Shown here piece by piece: positions 34,601 to 45,578 of a stretch of DNA of 64,000 bases. A program made the position numbers and the translations under genes. The notes under the pieces are model-generated. The model was not told the DNA's origin. It did not search any database and saw only the letters and a program-made list of their open reading frames with translations. Each line of letters begins with the position of its first letter. Position 1 is the first letter of the stretch. Source of the stretch: Helopsaltes ochotensis (Eukaryota > Chordata > Aves > Passeriformes > Locustellidae); the NCBI GenBank assembly GCA_013400155.1, contig VXBM01000573.1, positions 54,302-118,301 of the forward strand, written 5' to 3'.

Positions 34601-37599
34601 ATGCTCCCAGAAGGACAGAACAGAAATTAATACAGCCCTGAATGTGTTGGTAATTTGCTCTGAACATGGACTGCTCTCTCTGACATGGATGCGTTCAGGT
34701 TTTCCACTCAATACTTGCCTGCCTGAAAGCTAGAAAATGGATTGGAAACAGTCACACAGCCATGAAATGGCTTTTTGTCCCCTCATCTTGCCATTACGTG
34801 TCTTGCCATTGGCAATTTCAGTTTAAAGAGAAGACACTAAAGCTGTAACTTGTTGTGACAGATGTAAGTCAGAAACAAGGCAATTACACACACCCATCCC
34901 TGAGAAGGTTGTCTCTAGACCAGGGACTCCTCTTCCCAAAACAAAGGTGGCAAAGCCAGTTCAGGCAACACTAGGAAGAAAAATACATTTCAAATGCAAA
35001 TTCTGGGTTATAGGCTGGAGTTGTTATAGGACTCTAGGTTAGGACTTTTTTATGAAGGAGCAAAAAACTTTCCATCATGTCAGAAAAACATGACCTAAAA
35101 GCTACTGGGGTTTGGTGAAAGGGACAGATTTACATTGATCTGGTCAGACTGCTAGACTTAAATCAGTTTTCTCCATCCTGGGAGGAGTAGGAGGAATGTG
35201 CCTGTGGTGTCCCAGAAGAAAGTCCTGCTTTGCACTAAAGAGTTTGGACACATAGACAGCAACCAGGATCATCTGTAGGAGAGATCCTAACCTAGAGAAA
35301 AGCCTTTTTTAAGAGAAGATGCCACAACAGAGTCTACCTAATTCAGAACTAAGATAGACAAGTTGTTCAGAATCTCTGTACTGTTAACATCCAACAAAAA
35401 CAAATATCAGTCCACTCAGTGAAGAGACAGAAGAATACATCAGCCAGCAATAAACAGATGGTGAAACTGCTAGGAGAGACAATCAAAAGGGTCTAAAATG
35501 AGTTCAAGACATAAAAGAAGAATTAAGACTACTAAATAGTTCTATTCAGAAATGATACAAATAACAACAGAAAAAAGTGAGTTAAAATTACCCTGAAAAC
35601 ACCAGGCTGGCTACTATAGCTGCAGTTCAGTGTGTATCAGCTTCATGCTTCTAGCACTTTAGCTACAAAGCATTCTGACATTTTTGTATAAATAACGATC
35701 AATGAAGCATGACCAATGTACCTTGAAATACCAAAAAGAAGCAACACAAAATACTTTTGGAAAAAGAAACACAAAATATTTTGGAAAAAATTTTCTTTAA
35801 TGAGTGAGTTAAGATTTTGGCTTTTTTTCTACGGATTTTGACTTGGTGCAAAGCAAATGGTTCTGAGATATTTTTCTGAGTGGGTGACACTATGCAGCAC
35901 ATGGCAATGATTTAAGTCAGTAGTCACATTGCATTTAAACAGAAAATTTACATTAAAAATACAGCTGAATTATATACTCTTGAGTATTTTACTTTTTTTT
36001 TTTTACTTTTTTTTTTATCATGGAGTTTATGGAACTGGAAATGCAAAAGGAGCATTTATTTTCTGTGAAGCTGGAAGTTGAAAAAATAGCCAGAATTACT
36101 TAAAACTGCTTTTCACACCAGGAAGCAAAACTCTAAAATAATGCCTTAGAGTACTTTACAGTTTGGAATACCAATGCCATTCCCTTCCTTTTCAGCTGGA
36201 TTCGAAAAACAGAAAGGTGTCAGAAATAGCTAAAATTCTGCTACCATAAACAAATTGCAGATGTGGTTTGCTATCTGTCCTTCAGATTTTTGTTGGGTCT
36301 AGACACTGTTATTTTGGTCTGATTTTGAAAAGTGCTTCTCACCTCATGTTGATCCACTAAGACAGTATCTTGGACTCCATAAAGAGAGAAGCTGGACAAC
36401 TACCTAAAACTCCAGCAATATAAGGACTGAAGATATAATTGCAAGAAAATATGCAACATCCACAATGCCACATTCCCCCAGGGAGGTAGAAAGATGGGAA
36501 AAAAGCAGTTTCTCAGTGGAAAGGGAAAACCAAGTAGAATTTCATGTTATTCTGAGCACAGTTATACATTTGTATACTGTGCCTTGTTAGAGAGAGAGAG
36601 AGCGAGCAGGGAAAATGAGTCTGTGTTTCCAAACAGAGGTTGGTTCTAAAGAGTGAAGCATGAGAATGGACATTCAGGTCTGAATACACAAACTCAGGTC
36701 CAGTTTGGAATGAACAGCACATGAAGTGACAGGAGTAAAGAGAATTTTAAGCTTTTGCCACTTTCTGGAGTTGCTTGCATCTGTGACACATGTTGATGTC
36801 CTCAAGAAGCTTCAATATGGTTTGGGAGGTCTGTCTGCTTTCCCTTCATACCTGAATCATCCCCAAACCAACTGCTGGAGCAACTCACCTGTGGGTTATG
36901 AGCTGCACAGAGGGATATCAGTTCAGGTCCTCCATCCCAGCATACAAAATGCTCGAGTGACGGAACTAATGAGCCTCAGAGTTCACATTGCCAGCCCTCA
37001 GACAGATCTGGAAGCTCAGGAACTGTAAGAGTTGATTGGGATCTCTGCTGCTGGCCAAGCTTTTGTGCATCAACCAACCTCTAGTGCAATTCAAGGGAAG
37101 CAATGAGCTTCTTTCAGCTCAGTTCCAGCTTCAGCTAAACACCTGATGCCTCTTTCAGCTGCCATCCTTGAATACTCAAGACTTTGTGGAGTGCAATTAG
37201 TTCCCAATGTTTGGTGACACCCTGAATCTCCCATACAGGAAAGTGAAACATTTTATGTAAGTATCTGACATTAAGCTGTCATAATCTGCTACAGTTACTG
37301 AACTCTGTATTAAATATAATGCATGGTAACTATGCCAGTGTGGGTGGACAACATAATCAGGCTCCTCAAAGGTACCTAAATCTGTGAGCAACCTACATAC
37401 TGTGCCTGCGTGAAAGGACATATTCTGGTTGATGATGATAAGAACTTCTCTTCTAAAAGCACTTTCAAAAAGCATAACTGGAATTTTTAACCCATGAATC
37501 CTCTTCCCATCAGTGACTCTTTCTCCCACCGTTCCACAGCACAGATCTTCCATTTGATGTTCAATCTACCATGTGGTCTTTCACCACCTGATATGTGTG
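31658..37599. other. Intergenic stretch between ADGRG4 and BRS3
   Basis: No gene is recognised. It contains one CR1 scrap (32909-32980), a short GA-rich tract near 36590 and homopolymer T runs near 36000. Open frames here are short and look random. Confidence 0.6.
32909..32980 (+). mobile_element. CR1 LINE 3'-end scrap
   Basis: GGAGCAAGATGATCTTAAGG, then TCCCTTTCAACCCAAACCA and CATGATTCTATGACTC, is a clear forward CR1 terminus ending in the ATTCTATGA octamer-type tail. Confidence 0.85.
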
Positions 37600-37605
37600 G
37601 CAAGG

Positions 37606-38150
37606 TATGGAATGGTGTCCTTGTGCCTGAGACACGTTTCTGAGCCTACTGCGGCCAGCCCTGGCTCCACTGCAAGTGTCTGGACACCCCCCCCCGGGTT
37701 TCTGTGTGACCCAGTGGGTCCCAGAGACAGAGAGCACGAACGCTTTGTTATCGCCGGTGACTACAGTGGAGACAGAGACAGAACTCTGCTAGGGGTAACT
37801 ACACAGGTTTATTGGAGCATCCTCACCCTGCAAGTTCTGCCCCAGTAGAGTGATCTGACCTTCGGGTCATGATGACATCTCCATGAACCAGTGAGGGAAA
37901 AGCATGGGGAGGGTCCTTCAGGCCCTGCCCAGTCACCAGGTACTTTTCCTGAAACCTTCGAGACCCAAGGAGTGGCCACAGTATGAGAGACAAGCCCCAA
38001 GGGTAGGGAAATAGATGACTGACACATAACTGTAACTTGGCATACAACTTCAAGAATAAACCATGAGGAAATGAAACAGGAGTACAAAGAATGAACCATT
38101 TTGAACAATAATATTCATATAAAACTAGAAACTAAAAATGCACCACTACA
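37606..38150 (-). mobile_element. Solo LTR, ERVK-like (family A, copy 2)
   Basis: A 545 bp element, reverse complement of the 140-711 family, with an exact 6 bp TSD GCAAGG (37600-37605 and 38151-38156). On the - strand it begins TGTAGTGGTGC and ends CATTCCATA, and AATAAA lies inside (near 37810). It carries a ~35 bp segment absent from copy 1 (around 37960-37995) and an eight-to-nine C run near 37690. Confidence 0.8.
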
Positions 38151-38611
38151 GCAAGGTTAAATTTGAAAGGATTGGGCCTGGGGGAGGAAATTAGGTTTTT
38201 CATGTAGAGTACTGAGAGAAGGTTTTTTGCATAAAAGAAGCAAGCTTGATTTTGTGTGTCTGCATACGTGCAGCTAAAGAGACTCAGCTACAAGATTGCT
38301 TTTGTGATTTGAGCAGGGTACCTTCTCCACTCCAATGTCACAGCTCAAGAACAATCCAAAGGAAAAAATACTCCAGTAACAGATCTTAATTTTCAAGGCT
38401 TCAGTACTTTGATCCCTTTTCCACTCCCACTACTTAGAAACTAGATCTTGGCTTTCTTAATTTTAGGAGATTTAACTCAATGCACCACATTTCTTGTATC
38501 TGAGTTTACAGAAAAGTTAATCAGGAGTTCATCAAAGTAAAATGATTTCAGCACATAATGATATTATTTGAGATTTGACTGTTGACTTATCCAAAGATAA
38601 GAAAACCCATA

Positions 38612-39660
38612 TTACAGAATCACAGAATTTTCTAGGTTGGAAGAGACCTTCAAGATCATTGAGTCCAACCCATGTTCCAACACCCCAACTAGGCCATGGT
38701 ACCCAGTGCCGCATCCAGTCTTTTTTAAACACATCCAGGGATGGTGACTCCACCACCTCCCTGGGCAGGCCATTCCAGTACTTAATCACTCTTTCTTTTC
38801 CTAAGATCTAACCTATACTTCCCTTGACACAGCTTGAGAATGTGTCCTCTCGTTCTGTCAGTTGCTGCCTGGAGAAAGAGACCAACTCCCAGCTGACTAC
38901 AACCACCCTTCAGAAAGTTGTAGATTGTGATAAGGTCTCCCCTGAGTCTCCTTTTCTCCAGGCTAAACAACCCCAGCTCCCTCAGTCATTCCTCATATGG
39001 CTTGTGTTCCAAGCTCCTCACCAGCCTCATTGCCCTCCTTTGGACACACTCAAGCGTCTCAATGTCCTTCTTAAACTGAAGGGCCCAGAACTGGACACAG
39101 CACTCAAGGTGAGGCCTCACCAGTGCAGAGTACAGGGGAAGAATGACCTCCCTGCTCCTGCTGGCCACACTATTCCTGATACAGGCCAGGATGCCATTGG
39201 CCTTCTTGGCCACCAGGGAACACTGCTGCCTCATGCTCAGCTGGCTGTCGACCAGAACGCCCAGGTCCCTTTCTGCCCGAGCACTGTACAGACACACCAT
39301 CCCCAGGCTATAACATTGCAGGGGGTTATTGTGGCCAAAGTGAAGGACTCGGCACTTGGATTTGTCAAACTTCATCCTATTGTACTCTGCCCATCCATCC
39401 AACCAATCCAGGTCTCTCTGCAGAGCCCTCCATCCTTCCAACAGATCGACATATGCTCCCAGCTTAGCGTCATCTGCAAACCTACTAATGAAAGATTCAA
39501 TACCCTCATCCATGTCATCAACAAAAATATTGAACAGAGCTGGCCCCAGCACAGACCCCTGAGGAACACCACTGGTGACTGGCCACCAGCTGGATGCAGC
39601 ACCGTTGACCACCACTCTCTGAGCCCAGCCATCTAGCCAGTTCCTAACCCAGCAAAGATA
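38612..39660 (-). mobile_element. CR1 LINE, 5'-truncated, 3' half with reverse transcriptase remnant
   Basis: About 1.05 kb. The 3' terminus is at the left (TCACAGAATTTTCTAGGTTG in + orientation) and the element runs to about 39660, where homology stops inside the RT. It therefore lacks ORF1, the endonuclease and the N-terminal RT. CR1 is the main LINE of bird genomes. Confidence 0.92.
38986..39615 (-). pseudogene. CR1 reverse transcriptase fragment (degenerate)
   Basis: An open 209-codon segment with RT signatures: SGVPQGSVLGPALFNIF, then the catalytic-type FADDAKLG (residues ~46-53), then LGVLVDSQLSM and RPHLECCVQFW. It stops at a TGA (38986-38988) where the CR1 frame clearly goes on in the same frame to about 38785, then shifts frame. 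The TGA is compatible with CpG decay of an Arg codon. It is not a functional enzyme because it is 5'-truncated and broken. Confidence 0.88.
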
Positions 39661-40498
39661 TTACTACTAACATGTCTGAGAAAGCATCAAGAAAAGCAAT
39701 TTTTCTCACAGAAGATTAGAATCATCAGTTGTTCAAAGCAAATACATACCTGGGTTATTGCAAGATAACAGGCATCCATCCAGCAACTACCTATAAACTC
39801 TATCATAAGTTGTGGTTTTGATGTGAGTGGGACTGTTTCAAGGGAAAAAAAGCTAAGTGTTACCAGAACTGTGGCCATAAATTTTGGGTTTATATTGCGT
39901 TTTGGAATGTCACTGTATTTCTCTGATAGAAAGGCTAATCAGAGCATAGTCTGTCTCTATAACTTTTTCAGCAAATACTAACTATATGCTGATATATTTT
40001 ATCTGCCATTTATGTATACTGAAGAGTTTTGTGCTAAATTACTATATTTTCTGCTTACCCATACTACTGTGGAAACTATTCCAGGTTTTAATTTTATTTT
40101 CATGATAGAAAATTTTGAACACTAACAAAGGTTTGCTATGTAATATACAAACTCTAAAGTTACAGTATAGATAGAATATGGTATTTACTTGCCAGACATC
40201 TCCAGGAAAAAACCCACCTCATTTCAGCTAATGTCTTTAAAGGAACTGTATTTCTCTTTTCCTCCTCCCTCTCTGTTCCACTAGCTAAAAAGCCAATAAA
40301 AAAATTCTCCTCCTCCCCAGTTCAGAATAAGATCTCTGTGCATTTTTCCTAGGAATATTTTGAGATCCAGAAGGGGGTGAAAGTATTTAATGTGCGACAG
40401 GAATCTGAATTTCAGACACAAACTTGTACCTTTTCACTGACCCTGCTGGTCACTGATCAACTGAAGCCCAGCCCTGGGGAGAAGAAACAGTTAAAGAA
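39661..40498. other. BRS3 upstream region
   Basis: AT-rich sequence between the CR1 and the BRS3 start. A CCAAT word sits at 40293-40297 and a pyrimidine-rich CTCCTCC tract at 40260-40318. No TATA box or CpG island is seen. The transcription start is not determinable from sequence alone. Confidence 0.4.
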
Positions 40499-40929
40499 AT
40501 GTCTCAATTATACTTGCAATCAGCTAATCAGACTTCGTGTGCATCTGTGGATGGTACAGAACTGAAATCAAGCTCTGATAATGAAACCACAAATGAAAAA
40601 TGGACTGAAGATTCCTTTCCAGGATTAGAAATACTGTGCACAATTTATGTTACATATGCTGTGATCATTTCAGTGGGTCTCCTTGGAAATGCAATACTCA
40701 TCAAAGTTTTTTTCAAGATTAAATCAATGCAGACGGTTCCCAACATCTTCATCACCAGCCTGGCATTCGGAGACCTGCTGCTTTTGTTAACATGTGTACC
40801 TATAGATGCAACACGTTACATTGTGGATACATGGCTCTTTGGAAGAATTGGATGCAAGCTGCTGTCTTTTATCCAGTTAACATCAGTTGGAGTATCAGTA
40901 TTTACCCTGACTGTTCTCAGTGCTGACAG
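40499..40929 (+). CDS. BRS3: BRS3 exon 1 (N-terminus to TM3)
   Basis: Starts at ATG 40499 and ends GACAG|GTGGGT in phase 2 inside the Arg of the DRY motif. It covers the extracellular N-terminus and helices 1-3, including the ligand-specificity residue Gln126 (FIQLTS). Confidence 0.97.
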
Positions 40930-43900
40930 GTGGGTCTGTGAAACTGATTTGCTAGGAGATGCTGCAGGTTTGAAGTTAGAAATCTATAAAATAGCAGATA
41001 TTCTCATTTTGCAGAGCCTTAAATGGCACATTATAATAGACTACAACTCCCAAACTAACAGTCTCCCATGTAATTTAAAAATGCATGTTAATAAAATTGT
41101 AGCATTTCTTTTTAAGGGAGTGAAGTGAGAAAAAGTCTTTAACTCTCCTGACCTTTTATTAGTTTGAAGTACAGTACAAATATTTTTCTCAATTGCACAT
41201 AAAAGGGAAATGGCTTAGGTTGGGAAAAAAAGACAGTATATCGGTGCTATCTAGTGGTACAGTGAAGTAGTCAAATAAAATGAAAAATAAAATTGATTAT
41301 GAGTGAAGATTCTTTAACATGTGCACCCAGGTGGACTTTAAAATCCTAGAACATAAAAGACTGACATGGGATAAAAAGCCAAAAGAAAACACAGAACAGA
41401 TCAGGGAACAAAGGAATGACTCATGATTTGATGGCTAATGTAATTTTCACCTTGAAAAGTGCATATATTTTTTTTTTCTCTTGTAGTTCTTCTATCTTTT
41501 ACAGAAATATTTTCACCCAGGGGTTGTGAAATTAAACTCAGGTAGTAATGGCAACATTGCTAGGTAGGAGCAGTGCTCTGACTGCTGTCAGGGAGTGCTG
41601 AATCTGTTGTCTGTGTACTTCTCGAATGAACAAAGCTAAGATGACTTTTCAGTTAACCAGCAGGAGCATCAAGAAGTAGAAAAACAAAAGATGGAATTTA
41701 GTATTAAGAGTGAAAATGATCTTCATCTTGTCTGCCAGCAATTGTGGATTGTATGTAATAGCAAATTCTTCATGTGTCCAGAATTTTACCAGTGGTATTG
41801 TTACTGTACTGTAAAACAATCATCCAGCACAGGAATGGCCACATAGGGTGAAATCAAGGATCCTTGTAAACCAATACCAGGCTCCAGGAGTGGTAGTATA
41901 AAGACAAGAAAAGATACATAGGAAGAATAAAACCCTCTATTTTTAACCCTGTGCCTTCAGATGACACTGAACAAATGTTGTTTATGTCTATTTAATAACC
42001 TCAAAGGATTTCTCTTCTGGATTTCTCTTCTGGACTTGTTCAGCCTCTTCTTGAACTTGCTTAGCAAGGATTTTCACTGCCTGCACTGCATTTCTGCACT
42101 GCACACAGCTTCATTTGATGGTGCTGGCTCTTGAGTCAAAAGAGACAGTGATCCCTATTCATGTCTCCAGGCTATCCATGTCATAATCCATCCCTAGGGG
42201 ATAAATTTCCTTTAGTTAAGGTGTGCAGAGCAACACATGGTAATCAAAAGTTGCATGAATTGTGTATGTATACAAGTAATTGCACAATTGTCTCTTTTGC
42301 TATCCATTATTTTCCTAATACTACCTAACATTTTGCTTTTTAGTTGTTTTTTGTTGTTGTTTTAGCTTGGGTTTATTTTAGGGTTTTTTTAACTACTGCT
42401 GAAGATAAAGCTAATGTTCACAGTGGACTATCTATTTTAGCTCCAAGGTCTTGGTCCCGTAGGATGTCAATTCAGAGTTCACCATGACCAGATGACCTTT
42501 AAAGATCCCTTCCAACCCCAACTTTTCTCTGATTTTACAGTTTAGACACTTGCTTAAATACTTAATTGTATTTAATTCTTCATGGTAGCTGTTATATAAA
42601 TACTCTGCACTACATTCTCACAGAGTAAATACATTGTAAACTTAGAGAGCAAGCTCAGATCAGTCACGTGCTTAATGCCAGACTGTTGTTTTTCAATATG
42701 CTAGAAGAGCTCAGAGTCAATAAAAAAATATATTTACTTGATAAATAGCAAACCAGCTTCCAGCTTTCTATTTAAATTTGCCTAGAGGAGAAAAAGACTA
42801 GATCCTCAGTTTGTGCAAAATGGTACAACTAGGCTGTCTTGAGTCCTTTTTCACCACCTTTCTTTTCATGCCAGTCGTGTGCCCCCCTGGAGGGATTGCT
42901 TCTTTCTGCATCACCAAGACTCCCTTTAGGAGCAGGGTATATTGTTTCCTGTGCTTCATCCACCTTCATGGAAGCTGGTCTTTTTCCATGTCCCACTTCC
43001 ACACAGATTATCACACATCTATAGATTAATCCAGATTTTTCTCATATGCCTGACTCAGTTCATATGCTGCAGAATCACAGGCATGAATCAAGAGCAGTGC
43101 TCTCTCCTGCTTTATAAATATGAATGAATCCTGGAGCATTATTTTGAGTCAGATCACTGCACTCAGTAGGGGCCTTAGGAAGATGGAAGAAAGGAGGGGC
43201 AAACATTCTTGGTTTCATGTATTTATAAAATAGTTAACCCATTTCATACCTTCCACAGTTTTTGCATACTAATACCCTCGTTTATCTTTCAAGGCAGTGT
43301 CATAAAATTAGGAGTGATGATTGTGCTTAGTGATCCCAATTCACACTTTAGAAGTCATCTTTACATAGGAAGGTTTTAATGGCAACTCTTGCCTGCCAAT
43401 CCATTAAAATATGTGCTTGAATTTAATTTTTACATTTCCATTTTAATTCCAAAGAGCTAGTGTCTATTTTCATTTATAAGTGAATTCCAGCACCCTTTGT
43501 TTAGCAAGAACAGTAACAGCTTTAGCCTTAAGAATTTTACGCAGTGTCATTATTTCTGTGTTTATTGTGACAGTGATGTTGGTCATTTTAGGTACAGAGC
43601 CATTGTTAAACCCTTGGAACTGCAGACTTCAGATGCGCTCCTGAAGACCTGCTGTAAAGCCGGGTGTGTTTGGATTGTCTCCATGATATTTGCTATTCCA
43701 GAGGCTGTTTTTTCAGATTTGTATTCTTTCAGCAATCCTGAGAAAAATGCAACTTTTGAGGCATGTGCCCCCTATCCTGTATCTGAGAAGATCCTGCAGG
43801 AAGCTCACTCCCTGGTTTGCTTCTTAGTGTTCTACATTGTGCCCTTAGCTGTCATTTCTGTCTACTACTTTCTTATCGCCAGAACTTTGTATAAAAGTAC

Positions 43901-44940
43901 ATCCAATATGCCAGCTGAAGAACATGGTCATGCCCGTAAGCAGGTAAGCTCTGATCAAGCACTAAACTCTCCAATTTTACGAAGTCTATTGTGCTGATTA
44001 AATCCGACTAAAGTACAAAACTTCACTTGATAACAGAGTAAAAAGCTCTGTAAACTCTGCCCATACCAAATTTGAATCCAAACCCAGCAGTGCACATAGG
44101 CACGTGCTCATGACTCATCATTTGTGAGTGTCTACACTTTCCTAAAGAGAGACAGGTCTTTCATGCTTTATCATGACCCGGTAAACTCAAGACTTAAAAC
44201 ATTGAATTCTAAACTCTAGGACCTCATCCATGTGAGCTGACACATTAATTACTGTATTTTCAAATCCTAGATGAGAGCATCATATGATTTATAATGGAAA
44301 GGAAATGTGCTCTGCACTGTGAATACTTTTTTAAAAGTTATGAAATAGATTTATTTTCCTGTTTAGTTCTTCTGGTTTGGGGCTTTTGTTTGTTTTTTGA
44401 TTTTCTTTTTACTTTTTGTTTTTTTTGGTTACTCATGCATTTTGACTTTTACGCTGCTTTGCAAATCAGCACCAGCAACACAAACATTTTACTAATTGCT
44501 ATTAATACCAGCTATGCATTATTTTCCTGTAGATTGAATCCCGCAAGAGAGTTGCAAAGACAGTGCTGGTTCTTGTGGCTCTGTTTGCCTTCTGCTGGCT
44601 GCCAAACCACATCCTCTACCTCTATCGCTCTTTCACGTACCACACTTCTGTCGATGCTTCCACCTTTCATCTGATAGCAACTATTTTTTCCCGCGCCTTG
44701 GCCTTCAGCAATTCCTGCGTCAATCCTTTTGCTCTTTATTGGCTGAGTAAAAGTTTCCGGCAACATTTTAAAAAGCAAGTCTCATGTTGCAGGGCAGCAT
44801 TCTGTGCAAAGCCTCCCAGTGCTCCCCAGAGCAGTTCTCCTACCAGAGCCCTGTCGGTCTCAGGCAGCATGCATGGCTCAGAAATCAGTGTTACACTGCT
44901 AACAGATTATAGCATCACGAAAGAAGAGGAAAGTGTTTAG
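40499..44940 (+). CDS. BRS3: BRS3, bombesin receptor subtype 3 (avian BRS3.5 type)
   Basis: Three exons (40499-40929, 43592-43943, 44533-44940) give 396 aa, against 399 aa in human. It is a class A GPCR of the bombesin family, coupling to Gq and acting at the plasma membrane. Seen: two N-glycosylation sites (NQTS at 10, NETT at 28), helix 1 GNAILI, helix 2 LAFGDLLLLL, the D-R-Y motif split across exons 1 and 2 (DRYRAIV), disulphide Cys119 and Cys202, helix 6 CWLPNH, helix 7 NPFALY and a Cys pair in the tail for palmitoylation. The exon structure matches the family. Mammalian BRS3 is an orphan with little affinity for bombesin. Here Gln126, Pro204 and Arg293 are the residues of the GRP receptor, and only Ser314 is BRS3-type. 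The start is the only in-frame ATG before helix 1 and matches the family length. Confidence 0.97.
41244..41257 (-). promoter_or_regulatory. CTCF-like core in BRS3 intron 1
   Basis: On the - strand it reads CCACTAGATAGCAC, 13 of 14 positions of the CTCF core CCASYAGRKGGCRS. It is weaker than the site at 50175. Occupancy is unknown. Confidence 0.35.
42481..42540 (+). mobile_element. CR1 LINE 3'-end scrap
   Basis: ATGACCTTTAAAGATCCCTT, then CCAACCCCAACTTTTCTCTG, resembles a diverged CR1 terminus in BRS3 intron 1. Confidence 0.55.
43592..43943 (+). CDS. BRS3: BRS3 exon 2 (ICL2 to ICL3)
   Basis: Acceptor CATTTTAG, donor AAGCAG|GTAAGC; 1 nt plus 117 codons. It encodes YRAIVKPLE, helix 4 (AGCVWIVSMIFAIPEAVF), loop 2 with ACAPYPVSE (Pro204), and helix 5 (LVCFLVFYIVPLAVISVYY). 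Confidence 0.97.
44533..44940 (+). CDS. BRS3: BRS3 exon 3 (TM6, TM7, tail)
   Basis: Acceptor TTTTCCTGTAG; 135 codons and TAG. It encodes IESRKRVAKTVLVLVALFA and CWLPNHILYLYRSF (Arg293), helix 7 SNSCVNPFALYWL, then a Ser/Thr-rich tail ending EEESV. Confidence 0.97.
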   Translation: MESRKRVAKTVLVLVALFAFCWLPNHILYLYRSFTYHTSVDASTFHLIATIFSRALAFSNSCVNPFALYWLSKSFRQHFKKQVSCCRAAFCAKPPSAPQSSSPTRALSVSGSMHGSEISVTLLTDYSITKEEESV

Positions 44941-45062
44941 TCCACATGGCATGAAGAATGACAGATCAAGTCACTGCTGCTGGGATCCTGGAAAGAAGTG
45001 CCATGACTTGCCCTGTCTGTGAAAGTGCGTTCTTCAGGAGTTCTTCATTTTTCAAAATACAG

Positions 45063-45068
45063 AATAAA
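45063..45068 (+). terminator. Candidate polyadenylation signal of BRS3
   Basis: AATAAA, 123 bp after the BRS3 stop codon and the first hexamer downstream. Inferred from position. Confidence 0.5.
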
Positions 45069-45183
45069 GAAATCAAACTGTGTGGGGGAAGAAGCTGCAA
45101 CAGCTGAACTTTCCAGCATAAGCTTAAAGGGATTACTCATGTTCCCAGATATGAATGCAGATTCCTAGCTGGAATTCCTGATC

Positions 45184-45578
45184 TGGGCAGGAGAAGACTT
45201 AGTAGAGTTGGTGCAATGAAACCAGGGTTTTGTTTGGGAAGCTGAAACAGAAGCAACGCAGGTCTGACCAATATGGTTATATCATGCATTCTCCGTTTAT
45301 TGCTACAAAATGGTGGTTTATATACACTTCCAGATAGTTTATGTGAACAGGTGTTTTTTAATTGGTACAAGATTAAAAAGGAATGTAAAACAATCCCAGC
45401 TTTAAGGTCACCACGGTGAAAATACTAAAACTACATTAATTAAAACTCAGCACACCTTAATCTAATTTCTAACTGCACCACAGGCCCACTCACTGCCAAC
45501 AAGGCCCAGAAAACAGAGGCCTACTTCAGGCCCCAAACCCTGAGGCCTAATAGGATAGCTCAGCCACATCCCATAACA
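45184..45578 (-). mobile_element. Probable solo LTR (family D)
   Basis: A 395 bp segment that reads TGTTATGGGATG...CTGCCCA on the - strand and is flanked by GATC on both sides (45180-45183 and 45579-45582). In that orientation a TATATAAA word (near 45315) precedes AATAAA (near 45300), as in an LTR. A 4 bp repeat can occur by chance, so this is less certain than the other LTRs. A 4 bp TSD would suggest an ERV1-type element. Confidence 0.5.

Noticed and set aside
37197..37553. 118-codon antisense frame next to the LTR at 37606
   Set aside because: No family is recognised. The LTR has immediate TSDs, so this is not its internal region; probably chance.
38824..39636. 270-codon frame on the + strand
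   Set aside because: It is the antisense shadow of the CR1 reverse transcriptase, which is on the - strand.
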